From NCBI GenBank assembly GCA_031271875.1, contig JAISVD010000284.1:1-6178 (forward strand): DNA of 6,178 nt, given 5' to 3'. Below are positions 1 through 5,242 of this stretch, one piece after another (within the stretch, counting starts at the first letter, position 1; each line of letters begins with the position of its first letter). Origin of the DNA: Spirochaetaceae bacterium. Lineage in GTDB: Bacteria > Spirochaetota > Spirochaetia > Treponematales > Treponemataceae. Below the pieces are notes generated by a model, which was not told the DNA's origin, ran no database searches, and worked only from the letters and a program-made list of their open reading frames with translations. The position numbers and the translations under genes were made by a program.

Positions 1-19
1 GTGTATCTGAATTGAGGTT

Positions 20-1384
20 TCATTTTACGGCCTCCAGAAGTGATTCACCGCAGGCGCTCCAGTAGAGCGGACAGGCGCCCTGACAGGCGGTAAAGGATGA
101 ACAGGTTTTGCATTTTTCCGGGGCAAACTCTTTGTGCTTGAAAAAGCGCGCCCGTTGGGAAAACCAGATATCCCCGAAGGGTTTTTCCAGCAGGTTTCCG
201 ATGGGTTCGTCCCAGGAGGAGCAGGGGAGTATGTCGCCGTTGGGCGCGACCGATATGAGGCCGTCAACGGCGGCGCAGTTCTTGTTTCCCATTCCCCGGG
301 CGATGGAGTTGTAATAGCACATCGGTACGGGACTGTACCAGTAAAAGACGGCGTTTACCGCTGCGGCGGCATCGCGGACCTGTTCCACTACCTCACCGAT
401 CCGGTCATAACCGATAAAAAGCTCCTCTCTGGGGCCCTCCGCCGCAGGGATATACATGTTCATGGCAAAACGGTGAATTCCCCGCTCCGCGAGAAAGGCC
501 GGTAACAGGGGTACTGCGTCGCGGTTTGCCCGGTTGATGGTGGTATTGGTCTGTACCGAAATGCCCGCATCCCGGAGCGCTTCTATTCCGGCGATGGTTT
601 CACGGAAAGCGCCGTCCCGCCCGGTGAGCATATCGTGGAGCCCCTCATCGGCGGCCTCGATGCTTATCTGGGCAGTCCGCAGTCCCGCCCCATACAGGGC
701 GCGGCTCCGTTCCGGGGTGGCAAGGGTTCCGTTGGAGACCAGGTTCACCTCCAGCCCTGTCCCCACGGCGTATTCGATAAGGTCTTCAAGGTCGCTCCGG
801 AGCAGCGGTTCCCCTCCGGTAAAGCTGAAGAAGGGAATCTTCGCGTCCTCCCGGAATATATCGATTATCCGCTTCAGTTTTTCCGCCGGAAGGTCCTCCA
901 TGCCCGCGCGGTTCGCAGTACCGCCTCTGGATGCAAGACCGCTGTTTCCGGCGGAGCAGCCTGCGTAGCAGAAGAGGCAGCTGTTATTGCAGCGGTAGGT
1001 CACGGCGATCTCCCCAAGGATGGGAAGTTTCGTAAAATCGAAATCAAAAGGGACTCGCTCAAGGGCCGCTTCTGCATGGATATCATACTGGTAGAGTCCC
1101 GCCAGGGTCATGAAAAACCGGTCTATCTGGGCTGTCTGTTCGGAGGACGGTTTTTTTGCTCCGCCCGGCTCCTTTTGCAATGCCCCGAAGGAGCCGCCTT
1201 TTTTGAGGAACCTGATGCAGTCGGCCCCGGCGGCGTTGAGCCTGTATACCCTATTGGGGGGCAGAATCAGTACTCCGTCCTCCTCCCGTGAAAAGATATA
1301 ATTCCCCGCCTGGGCCCAGAATTCATCGATCCACGAAAGCTCAGAGTTCTGAATTCCTGCGGAACTCCTCCGGAACTCGTTCAT
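20..1384 (-). CDS. Radical SAM/SPASM maturase with PqqD-like N-terminus
   Basis: This 454-residue protein is predicted to be a cytosolic enzyme that uses S-adenosylmethionine and Fe-S clusters to modify a peptide, most likely the Cys-repeat tail encoded just upstream. Residues about 27-100 resemble a PqqD-like peptide-recognition (RRE) domain. The radical SAM core carries the cluster motif C132-X3-C136-X2-C139 and a GGEP motif at 190-193. The C-terminus is SPASM-like, with cysteines at 356, 370, 388, 425, 428, 434, 438 and 445, as in enzymes binding auxiliary clusters. The ATG at 1384 overlaps the upstream stop codon as ATGA, and no strong ribosome site precedes it, so translational coupling is likely. 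An in-frame ATG at 1453 would add 23 residues that merely read the upstream gene's repeat in another frame, so I reject it. The radical SAM/SPASM class is secure. The substrate and the bond formed are inferred. Confidence 0.9.
   Translation of the reverse strand: MNEFRRSSAGIQNSELSWIDEFWAQAGNYIFSREEDGVLILPPNRVYRLNAAGADCIRFLKKGGSFGALQKEPGGAKKPSSEQTAQIDRFFMTLAGLYQYDIHAEAALERVPFDFDFTKLPILGEIAVTYRCNNSCLFCYAGCSAGNSGLASRGGTANRAGMEDLPAEKLKRIIDIFREDAKIPFFSFTGGEPLLRSDLEDLIEYAVGTGLEVNLVSNGTLATPERSRALYGAGLRTAQISIEAADEGLHDMLTGRDGAFRETIAGIEALRDAGISVQTNTTINRANRDAVPLLPAFLAERGIHRFAMNMYIPAAEGPREELFIGYDRIGEVVEQVRDAAAAVNAVFYWYSPVPMCYYNSIARGMGNKNCAAVDGLISVAPNGDILPCSSWDEPIGNLLEKPFGDIWFSQRARFFKHKEFAPEKCKTCSSFTACQGACPLYWSACGESLLEAVK
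1381..1384 (-). promoter_or_regulatory. ATGA stop/start overlap (translational coupling)
   Basis: On the minus strand the four bases read ATGA. TGA ends the Cys-repeat membrane protein and ATG starts the radical SAM protein. The sequence just upstream has only a weak Shine-Dalgarno match, so re-initiation by ribosomes finishing the upstream gene is the likely route. It also fixes the start of the radical SAM gene. Confidence 0.8.
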
Positions 1385-3144
1385 CTCGCACCGCCGGATA
1401 CACAGGCCGAGTGGCAGGCTGAATGACATGCGGAGTGACAGGCCGAATGGCACGCCTGGTGGCAGGCTGAGTGGCAGGCGTTATGGCACGCCGAATAACA
1501 GGCATTCACTGTTCCCGCTGCCGGGCTGAAGCAGCCGGAATAGCAGGATGCCGAGGCCATAAACGTGGCGAATGTCCCGCCAAACTCCTGCGGAAGCTGT
1601 ACCTGCCAGGGCGTCTGGTGGTGGCTGTAACGGTGGTATCCCCACCAGTAGGCGCCGTAGCGGTACTGCCAGTAACCGGGGATGAAGACCGGCATCCCCG
1701 GACGCTGTACCCGCCGCGTTTCCTCTTCAAGGCGTTCATACTCCCGCTGCTCCTCATCGACCTTCTTGCGGTAATACGCGAGGGTAGCCTCGATATCGCA
1801 GTCCCAGACCTTTTCCTGGAGTATGGTGATCCGCTTTTTGAAAAAATCCGCCAGCAGTCCCCCGAGAAGGTTCCCTTCGGTATCGAAGCAGGTGAGGAAC
1901 TCCTCGGCTATTTCGTCGTCCGAGGGGACAGAGCTCAGTATCTGTATCTTCAGCGGGGACTGCTCCAGCACCTTGATGATCCCCTGAGCGGAAAGAGTAT
2001 CGAGGATAATCGATACCACCGCTGAAAGTTCAAGGTTCATCAGGAGAGCGACCTCGACCGGGTGCAGGTCCTCCGCTATTTTCCCCGGTACCTGATAGGT
2101 CCCTGCAAAGATACCCGGCGGTTCCCAGTTATCCCCCGCCCAGCCGATCTCCTCGAAGGGCGCGGTAGCTTTCGCAAACCCTCTGTATTTGCGGTAATAG
2201 ATGAAGAGTCCCAGAGCGCCCGCCGCGGCGATCAGTGCCGCCATACATATCCAGACAGCGCCGCGGCTAAACAATGTATCGCGGCGGAATTCCATTCCGC
2301 GATGCTCTGAGCTGACAGTGGACGGAATCGCCGCGCCTTTCGCCGCCTCAATAGCTTCTGCGGGGATTCCGAGTCCGGCGGCGACAGCGGCGTTTGCCGT
2401 ATTCAGATAAAACTGTATGCGCTGAGTTTTATTCGGGGGAAGATTCTCCTGATAGAAGCGGAGCGTCAGGTAACTGTTTCCATCGTCCCCCTCGGTAGCG
2501 TACCAGTCGATCCTGTTGTCGCTGTTTACTTCCCGCTCGGTGAGGAGCCCCAGCCCTGTTATAAACGGAGACACCCCGGAACCGGAGATGGCTCCGCTGC
2601 CTGTCCGTGCGTCTGCATCATCCGGAACCGGAATCGGCAGAACGATCCGGGTTGTGCGGCTGTTCAGCCGGTACTCCCACTGAACAGGGGCCCAGTTAAA
2701 ATAGAAGTAGACCCCTTCGGGAGCATTCCCCGAGGAGGGGACTTTGGTGAGTCCCGCCATTTCCGCCTCCGCGAGGCGGACCCGGTAGGTGAGCACAAAA
2801 TAGCCGGTCCCGGAAAAACCGAGTCCATCGGCTATGACCACATCGTATCTATTACTCTGAAGTTTTGTGACCGTAACGGGCAGCCGCCGGTTACCGGGGA
2901 CATCCGCCCAGCATTTGTTCAGATCGAACGAGAGCGGAGCCTGTTCCCCCTGAAAATAAAAGGCGTGCATCTCTCCGTCGGAGACCCGCCATTCGGTCTG
3001 AACGATGATATCCGCCGTGCCGTCCCTGCGGTAGACTACCGTGGTCTCCACCGAATTGACCTGCGCATCAAGTGCGAAGGCTGCCGCGGCGGAGAAGAGC
3101 AGGGCAAAGCAGCATATACCGGTAAGTAAACGTATTTTTTTCAT
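1381..3144 (-). CDS. DUF2207-like membrane protein with C-terminal CX3 repeat tail; putative radical SAM substrate
   Basis: This 587-residue protein starts with a signal peptide (about 1-25, hydrophobic core 6-23). A mostly beta extracytoplasmic region (about 26-290) resembles the N-terminal part of DUF2207 proteins. One membrane helix follows (about 296-317, then YYRKYRG), then a probably cytoplasmic region (about 325-405) like the DUF2207 C-terminal half. A charged, likely coiled-coil stretch (about 445-480) and an aromatic segment rich in Tyr, Trp and His (about 486-515) come next. The tail has C534-X3-C538, then nine cysteines at 549, 553, 557, 561, 565, 569, 573, 577 and 581, mostly as C-H-S-A units, and ends VSGGAR. 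Many DUF2207 relatives end in a low-complexity, often Gly/Ser-rich tail; here it is Cys/His. GGGAG precedes the ATG by 8 nt. The next gene, a radical SAM enzyme, overlaps by 4 bp, which argues the tail is its substrate. A metal-binding tail is the main alternative. Confidence 0.85.
   Translation of the reverse strand: MKKIRLLTGICCFALLFSAAAAFALDAQVNSVETTVVYRRDGTADIIVQTEWRVSDGEMHAFYFQGEQAPLSFDLNKCWADVPGNRRLPVTVTKLQSNRYDVVIADGLGFSGTGYFVLTYRVRLAEAEMAGLTKVPSSGNAPEGVYFYFNWAPVQWEYRLNSRTTRIVLPIPVPDDADARTGSGAISGSGVSPFITGLGLLTEREVNSDNRIDWYATEGDDGNSYLTLRFYQENLPPNKTQRIQFYLNTANAAVAAGLGIPAEAIEAAKGAAIPSTVSSEHRGMEFRRDTLFSRGAVWICMAALIAAAGALGLFIYYRKYRGFAKATAPFEEIGWAGDNWEPPGIFAGTYQVPGKIAEDLHPVEVALLMNLELSAVVSIILDTLSAQGIIKVLEQSPLKIQILSSVPSDDEIAEEFLTCFDTEGNLLGGLLADFFKKRITILQEKVWDCDIEATLAYYRKKVDEEQREYERLEEETRRVQRPGMPVFIPGYWQYRYGAYWWGYHRYSHHQTPWQVQLPQEFGGTFATFMASASCYSGCFSPAAGTVNACYSACHNACHSACHQACHSACHSACHSACHSACVSGGAR
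1402..1500 (-). repeat. 12-bp-period tandem repeat encoding CX3 array
   Basis: The stretch encodes nine Cys codons at strict 12-bp spacing. The eight intervening triplets of residues are YSA, HNA, HSA, HQA, HSA, HSA, HSA and HSA. The DNA of the units is not identical: Cys alternates TGT and TGC, His CAT and CAC, Ser TCA, TCG and TCC, and Ala GCC, GCG and GCA. The conserved amino-acid pattern over varied codons suggests selection on the peptide rather than recent slippage. Confidence 0.95.
1924..1935 (-). repeat. 12-mer AGCTCTGTCCCC, copy 1
   Basis: Exact copy inside the DUF2207-like gene, read there as Ser-Ser-Val-Pro. It shares three further bases (CGAG side, 1921-1935) with the copy at 4811-4825, making a 15-bp identity. 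Confidence 0.7.
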
Positions 3145-3152
3145 CCCAAAAA

Positions 3153-3157
3153 CTCCC
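3153..3157 (-). promoter_or_regulatory. Ribosome binding site of the Cys-repeat membrane protein
   Basis: GGGAG on the minus strand lies 8 nt before the ATG at 3144. It supports this start and the signal peptide that follows. Only about 65 bp separate this gene from the stop of the antitoxin-like gene, and I see no convincing promoter there. Confidence 0.7.
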
Positions 3158-3166
3158 AGCAGGATT

Positions 3167-3214
3167 AATTAGTATCTGTCCATGCTATATCTACAGTATG
3201 GACAGATACTAATT
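3167..3214. repeat. 17-bp perfect inverted repeat with 14-nt loop
   Basis: Arms 3167-3183 and 3198-3214 are exact reverse complements (right arm ATGGACAGATACTAATT). The right arm contains the TAG stop and the last Asn codon of the antitoxin-like gene. No T-run follows the stem on either strand, so it is not a standard intrinsic terminator. Options are an mRNA hairpin between the two genes, an operator, or the footprint of a small mobile element. The pairing is certain; the role is unknown. Confidence 0.85.
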
Positions 3215-3406
3215 CCAGTTGATATCCTCGTGCCGGACAAATTCGCCGCGAGCAAATTCAGCGCGAGCCTGTTCTATATCGGTAATATCCTCATCAGATA
3301 AAATATCATCAGGAGATACCATTGTTTTTACCAATTCCAGTAAAAGAATCTGTTTCTTTTCCGGCATTTGTTCAACAATTAAATTGATCTGTTGAGCGAG
3401 TGACAT
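3209..3406 (-). CDS. Small antitoxin-like protein, no adjacent toxin
   Basis: This acidic protein has 65 residues. The N-terminal half (about 1-32) looks like a short amphipathic helical region with many Leu, Ile and Val. The C-terminal half holds the pattern ARAEFARGEFVRHEDINW, similar in style to the toxin-wrapping C-terminal region of RelB-like or related small antitoxins; I cannot name the family. The start is ATG at 3406, because AAGGAGGG ends 6 nt upstream. An in-frame TTG at 3412 abuts that site and is not plausible. No RelE-like or other toxin ORF lies on either side: upstream is a membrane protein (42-bp gap) and downstream the Cys-repeat membrane protein (64-bp gap). It may be an orphan antitoxin or a small regulator of the downstream genes. 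The final Asn codon and the stop come from the inverted repeat. Confidence 0.7.
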   Translation of the reverse strand: MSLAQQINLIVEQMPEKKQILLLELVKTMVSPDDILSDEDITDIEQARAEFARGEFVRHEDINWN

Positions 3407-3412
3407 AGTCAA

Positions 3413-3420
3413 CCCTCCTT
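3413..3420 (-). promoter_or_regulatory. Strong ribosome binding site of the antitoxin-like gene
   Basis: The minus strand reads AAGGAGGG, a near-perfect Shine-Dalgarno sequence, followed by 6 nt and the ATG at 3406. It decides the start in favour of this ATG over the in-frame TTG at 3412. It is the strongest such site in the window. Confidence 0.85.
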
Positions 3421-3448
3421 GTATATTTGCCCACGGGGGTCAATCTTT

Positions 3449-4111
3449 TCAATAAATACTGTCCCTCTCCTCATCGGACATATCCGTAAGCACAGCATCC
3501 ATGTCCCCTGCGGAAAGGACAGCGTTCTGCTCCTTCAGTACCCGCAGGGATTCTTCCAATACCCGGAGAGTCTGATCCCGGGGAACTGTGTTCCCCGGAG
3601 CTCTGTCCCCGCCGCCGGTATCCTCATCACCGGGAGAAAAGTGCTTTTCCACGGAAACCGCATTGCTTTCCTTGAGAAAACTATTCACCGCCGCCGCTGC
3701 GGTATCCAGCGCGTCCAGCGTGGGGGGATCATATATGGCGTCCTTTTCCGCCGATACCTTCTGTATGTAACTGTCCGCTTCATAGGTGAGCCGGATGATC
3801 AGTTTTTTGATATCCCCGTCGCTTATACGGAGGGCGCCCATTTTCCGGGAAACCTGTTTAGCCTCCTCCAGGCGCTCCCTGTTCCGCTCGCTGTCAAGCC
3901 GTCTTCCCTCACCGACCACCGCCGCCGCGCCGCCTCCGGCAGCCATGGAGATAAAAAACGCTGTACAGAGGCCCGCCCCGCCGATAACGACGGCGGCCGC
4001 AGGAGGAGCGCCGAGGATAACCGCCGCCAGAACCAGCAGAACAGCGGATCCGGCGAGAAATATTCCCCGTACTGAGGTGAAAAAACGTTTGATTATCTGT
4101 GACCATTTCAT
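3449..4111 (-). CDS. Unrecognised membrane protein with two N-terminal helices
   Basis: I do not recognise the family of this 220-residue protein. A basic N-terminus (MKWSQIIKRFF) precedes two closely spaced hydrophobic segments, about 16-34 and 37-58, joined by a Gly-Ala-Pro-Pro turn and followed by a Gly/Ala-rich stretch to about 67. The remaining 150 residues are hydrophilic, with helical charged regions at about 70-125 and 178-198, a flexible Gly/Asp-rich linker at about 158-175, and an acidic C-terminus. By the positive-inside rule both ends should face the cytoplasm, with the first two helices forming a hairpin. The ATG at 4111 has only a weak upstream ribosome site. The gene lies 42 bp before the antitoxin-like gene on the same strand and could share a transcript with it. 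A copy of the 12-mer repeat lies within it. Confidence 0.75.
   Translation of the reverse strand: MKWSQIIKRFFTSVRGIFLAGSAVLLVLAAVILGAPPAAAVVIGGAGLCTAFFISMAAGGGAAAVVGEGRRLDSERNRERLEEAKQVSRKMGALRISDGDIKKLIIRLTYEADSYIQKVSAEKDAIYDPPTLDALDTAAAAVNSFLKESNAVSVEKHFSPGDEDTGGGDRAPGNTVPRDQTLRVLEESLRVLKEQNAVLSAGDMDAVLTDMSDEERDSIY
3599..3610 (+). repeat. 12-mer AGCTCTGTCCCC, copy 2 (opposite orientation)
   Basis: Exact copy on the plus strand, inside the minus-strand 220-residue membrane protein gene, where its complement is read as Gly-Asp-Arg-Ala. Because strand and reading differ from the copies at 1924 and 4814, a shared protein motif cannot explain the repetition. Confidence 0.7.
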
Positions 4112-4230
4112 GACACCAGTGTAATGCAGAAAACGGATTATGTGAACGGGTTCAGGGCAAAGGGATTATACCTAAAATGAAAAACAGGCCGCCGATGGAA
4201 GGGGGCTTTTTAAACAGACAACGGCCAACC

Positions 4231-4242
4231 GGGGACAGAGCT
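4231..4242 (-). repeat. 12-mer AGCTCTGTCCCC, copy 3 (intergenic)
   Basis: Exact copy in the noncoding spacer. Nine of its bases form the left arm of the inverted repeat at 4232-4284, the only copy paired in this way. Confidence 0.7.
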
Positions 4243-4284
4243 TTAACGGATATCCCCTGATCGGAAATATCCCGCCTCTGTCCC
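4232..4284. repeat. Nested inverted repeat
   Basis: Outer arms are GGGACAGAG (4232-4240) and CTCTGTCCC (4276-4284). Inner arms are GGATAT (4248-4253) and ATATCC (4267-4272), separated from the outer stem by a 7/3-nt internal loop. No T-run follows on either strand. The shape resembles a REP-like element or a structured RNA; nothing visible assigns a function. Confidence 0.7.
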
Positions 4285-4308
4285 TTTCGTTTCAAAGTAA
4301 CCTTACCG

Positions 4309-4328
4309 TTTTGACCTTCGTCAAAACC
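4309..4328. repeat. Hairpin with 8-bp stem and 4-nt loop
   Basis: GTTTTGAC (4309-4316) pairs exactly with GTCAAAAC (4321-4328) around the loop CTTC (GAAG on the minus strand). It is compact enough to form readily in RNA, but no T-run follows it on either strand, so it is not a clear terminator. Confidence 0.7.
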
Positions 4329-4332
4329 GGGG

Positions 4333-4354
4333 ATTCCGCCATCCATAGCGGAAT
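4333..4354. repeat. Hairpin immediately after uppP stop
   Basis: ATTCCGC (4333-4339) pairs exactly with GCGGAAT (4348-4354) around an 8-nt loop, directly after the TAA of uppP on the minus strand. It may protect the 3' end of the uppP mRNA or contribute to termination with the neighbouring hairpin. It lacks a T-run. Confidence 0.65.
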
Positions 4355-5194
4355 TTAAAGGAAGATTATCGTCAGTATTCCGGCGGGGATGAGATAACAG
4401 GCAAACCAGCCCAGCTTTCCCCGCTGTATCAGCGCCATGAGGAACCGGAGGGAGAGCAGCCCCGCAATAAACGCGGTAACACAGCCTGCGGCAAGGGCCG
4501 CCGCAGGGACCGTATCCATGAGACCTCCGATATCCCTGAACTCCAGCAGAAAAGCGCCGAGTATGGCCGGAAGGGAAAGAAGAAATGAAAACTCCCCCGC
4601 TGTTTTCCGGTCGATACCGGCAAGCAGAGCCGCCGATATGGTAATCCCCGACCGGGAGATACCCGGCAGTACCCCGATCCCCTGCGCAAACCCGGTGATA
4701 AGGCCCTGGAGCGGCCCCGGTTCCACGCTCCTTTTCGGTTCATACCAGGATGAAAAAACGAGAAGCGCTCCGGTTATAATGAAGAAAACCCCGATCGCTT
4801 TCAGCGGGATCGAGGGGACAGAGCTGCTGAGAACTATCCCGAATATGCCGGTGACGAGAGTACCTATGAGTATCGCCAGAATGAGCCTCAAGGCGGGTTT
4901 ATCCTCATCCCGGGACTTCCGTATGATAAACCTTCCGAGCACACAAAAAAGGTTCCCGATGGTTTTTCTGAAAAACAGTATCACGGAAAAAAGCGTCGCC
5001 AGATGCAGAAACACGTCAAAAAGCAAAGGTACCTCATCGAGACCGAACAGGCCCTGGGCCACCGCAAGGTGCCCGGAACTCGATATGGGCAGAAATTCCG
5101 CCACCCCCTGGAGAAACCCCAGCAGTATACTCTGAATGATTGTCATAACGGGAAAAGTATACCTTTTGTTGTCCCGGAAATGCAATATAGCCAT
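4355..5194 (-). CDS. uppP: Undecaprenyl-diphosphate phosphatase (UppP/BacA)
   Basis: This integral membrane enzyme converts undecaprenyl diphosphate to undecaprenyl phosphate, recycling the lipid carrier for peptidoglycan and other wall polymers; extra copies can raise bacitracin resistance. The 279-residue length fits the family. Both signatures are present: the (E/Q)XXXE region Q29-GVA-E33 followed by FLPISSSGH, with conserved His42, and PGISRSG at 177-183 with conserved Arg181. Several hydrophobic helices follow, for example about 62-76, 104-124, 132-150, 205-218, 231-252 and 262-279. I chose the ATG at 5194 because AGGA lies about 9 nt upstream. The ATG at 5146 gives the more usual family start (MTIIQSILLG) but has no visible ribosome site, so the first 16 residues are uncertain. 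The gene is divergent from the phosphofructokinase gene and contains one copy of the 12-mer. Function is secure; the start is less so. Confidence 0.95.
   Translation of the reverse strand: MAILHFRDNKRYTFPVMTIIQSILLGFLQGVAEFLPISSSGHLAVAQGLFGLDEVPLLFDVFLHLATLFSVILFFRKTIGNLFCVLGRFIIRKSRDEDKPALRLILAILIGTLVTGIFGIVLSSSVPSIPLKAIGVFFIITGALLVFSSWYEPKRSVEPGPLQGLITGFAQGIGVLPGISRSGITISAALLAGIDRKTAGEFSFLLSLPAILGAFLLEFRDIGGLMDTVPAAALAAGCVTAFIAGLLSLRFLMALIQRGKLGWFACYLIPAGILTIIFL
4814..4825 (-). repeat. 12-mer AGCTCTGTCCCC, copy 4
   Basis: Exact copy inside uppP, in the codons for Ser-Ser-Val-Pro. The identity with the copy at 1921-1935 extends to 15 bp, and both are in the same reading frame, so these two alone could reflect similar peptide and codon use. 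The other two copies cannot. Confidence 0.7.
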
Positions 5195-5242
5195 AGCCTT
5201 CCGTCCTGACTCGTGATATATTTTATATCGCCGGGAGGTTGT
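5195..5242. promoter_or_regulatory. Divergent uppP / pfk promoter region with AT-rich palindrome
   Basis: These 48 bp separate the two divergent starts. GATATA (5215-5220) and TATATC (5224-5229) form a 6-bp inverted repeat around TTT. On the minus strand TATAAA (5227-5222) is a good -10 candidate for uppP, giving a leader of about 20 nt. The same AT-rich block could serve as -10 for the plus-strand gene. I see no clear -35 element for either, and any promoter for uppP would extend into the start of the other gene. Confidence 0.4.
5233..5238 (+). promoter_or_regulatory. Ribosome binding site of the phosphofructokinase gene
   Basis: GGGAGG ends 4 nt before the ATG at 5243. The spacing is slightly short but the match is strong, and no other in-frame start nearby fits as well. 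Confidence 0.75.

Larger units (their letters stand above)
4112..4354. other. Intergenic spacer with several inverted repeats, no gene
   Basis: This 243-bp spacer lies between uppP and the 220-residue membrane protein gene, both on the minus strand. It holds three inverted repeats in tandem (4232-4284, 4309-4328, 4333-4354) and one copy of the 12-mer. A 64-codon open frame (4346-4152, minus) runs straight through the hairpins and resembles no known protein, so I do not call it a gene. A weak GGCCG/CGGCC pairing near 4187-4228, followed on the minus strand by a T-rich stretch, could be a poor terminator. Such a spacer could hold a REP-like repeat cluster or a structured RNA. Confidence 0.6.

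Noticed and set aside
1385..1453. Longer radical SAM protein starting at the ATG at 1453
   Set aside because: The extra 23 residues only read the Cys-repeat DNA in another frame, and the ATGA overlap at 1381-1384 gives a natural coupled start.
1402..1500. c-type haem-binding tail
   Set aside because: The repeat is CHSAC, not CXXCH, and the tail is predicted to be cytoplasmic.
1402..1500. CRISPR-like or other noncoding tandem array
   Set aside because: The 12-bp units are in-frame codons of a long gene and vary at synonymous sites.
134..2410. Plus-strand open frames of 60-218 codons across the radical SAM and DUF2207-like genes
   Set aside because: They lie opposite clearly coding minus-strand genes, show no domain-like pattern, and are expected in GC-rich coding DNA.
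3167..3214. Intrinsic terminator for the antitoxin-like gene
   Set aside because: The stem is strong but AT-rich and no T-run follows it on either strand.
3410..3412. TTG start for the antitoxin-like protein
   Set aside because: It directly abuts the AAGGAGGG site, leaving no spacer; the ATG at 3406 has a 6-nt spacer.
3421..3448. Promoter for the antitoxin-like gene (TTGAAA or TTGACC with an AT-rich -10)
   Set aside because: No pair has acceptable spacing with a good -10, and the best AT-rich block touches the ribosome site.
3419..4124. Plus-strand open frames of 218 and 112 codons opposite the 220-residue membrane protein
   Set aside because: Their translations are low-complexity or Arg/Ser-rich and unlike proteins. 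The minus-strand frame has coherent membrane helices and a charged helical domain.
4152..4346. Minus-strand 64-codon frame in the uppP-side spacer
   Set aside because: It runs through several inverted repeats, starts inside a hairpin loop, has no good ribosome site, and has no recognisable protein features.
4437..5135. Plus-strand 232-codon frame opposite uppP
   Set aside because: The minus-strand frame carries both UppP signatures; this one is a shadow.
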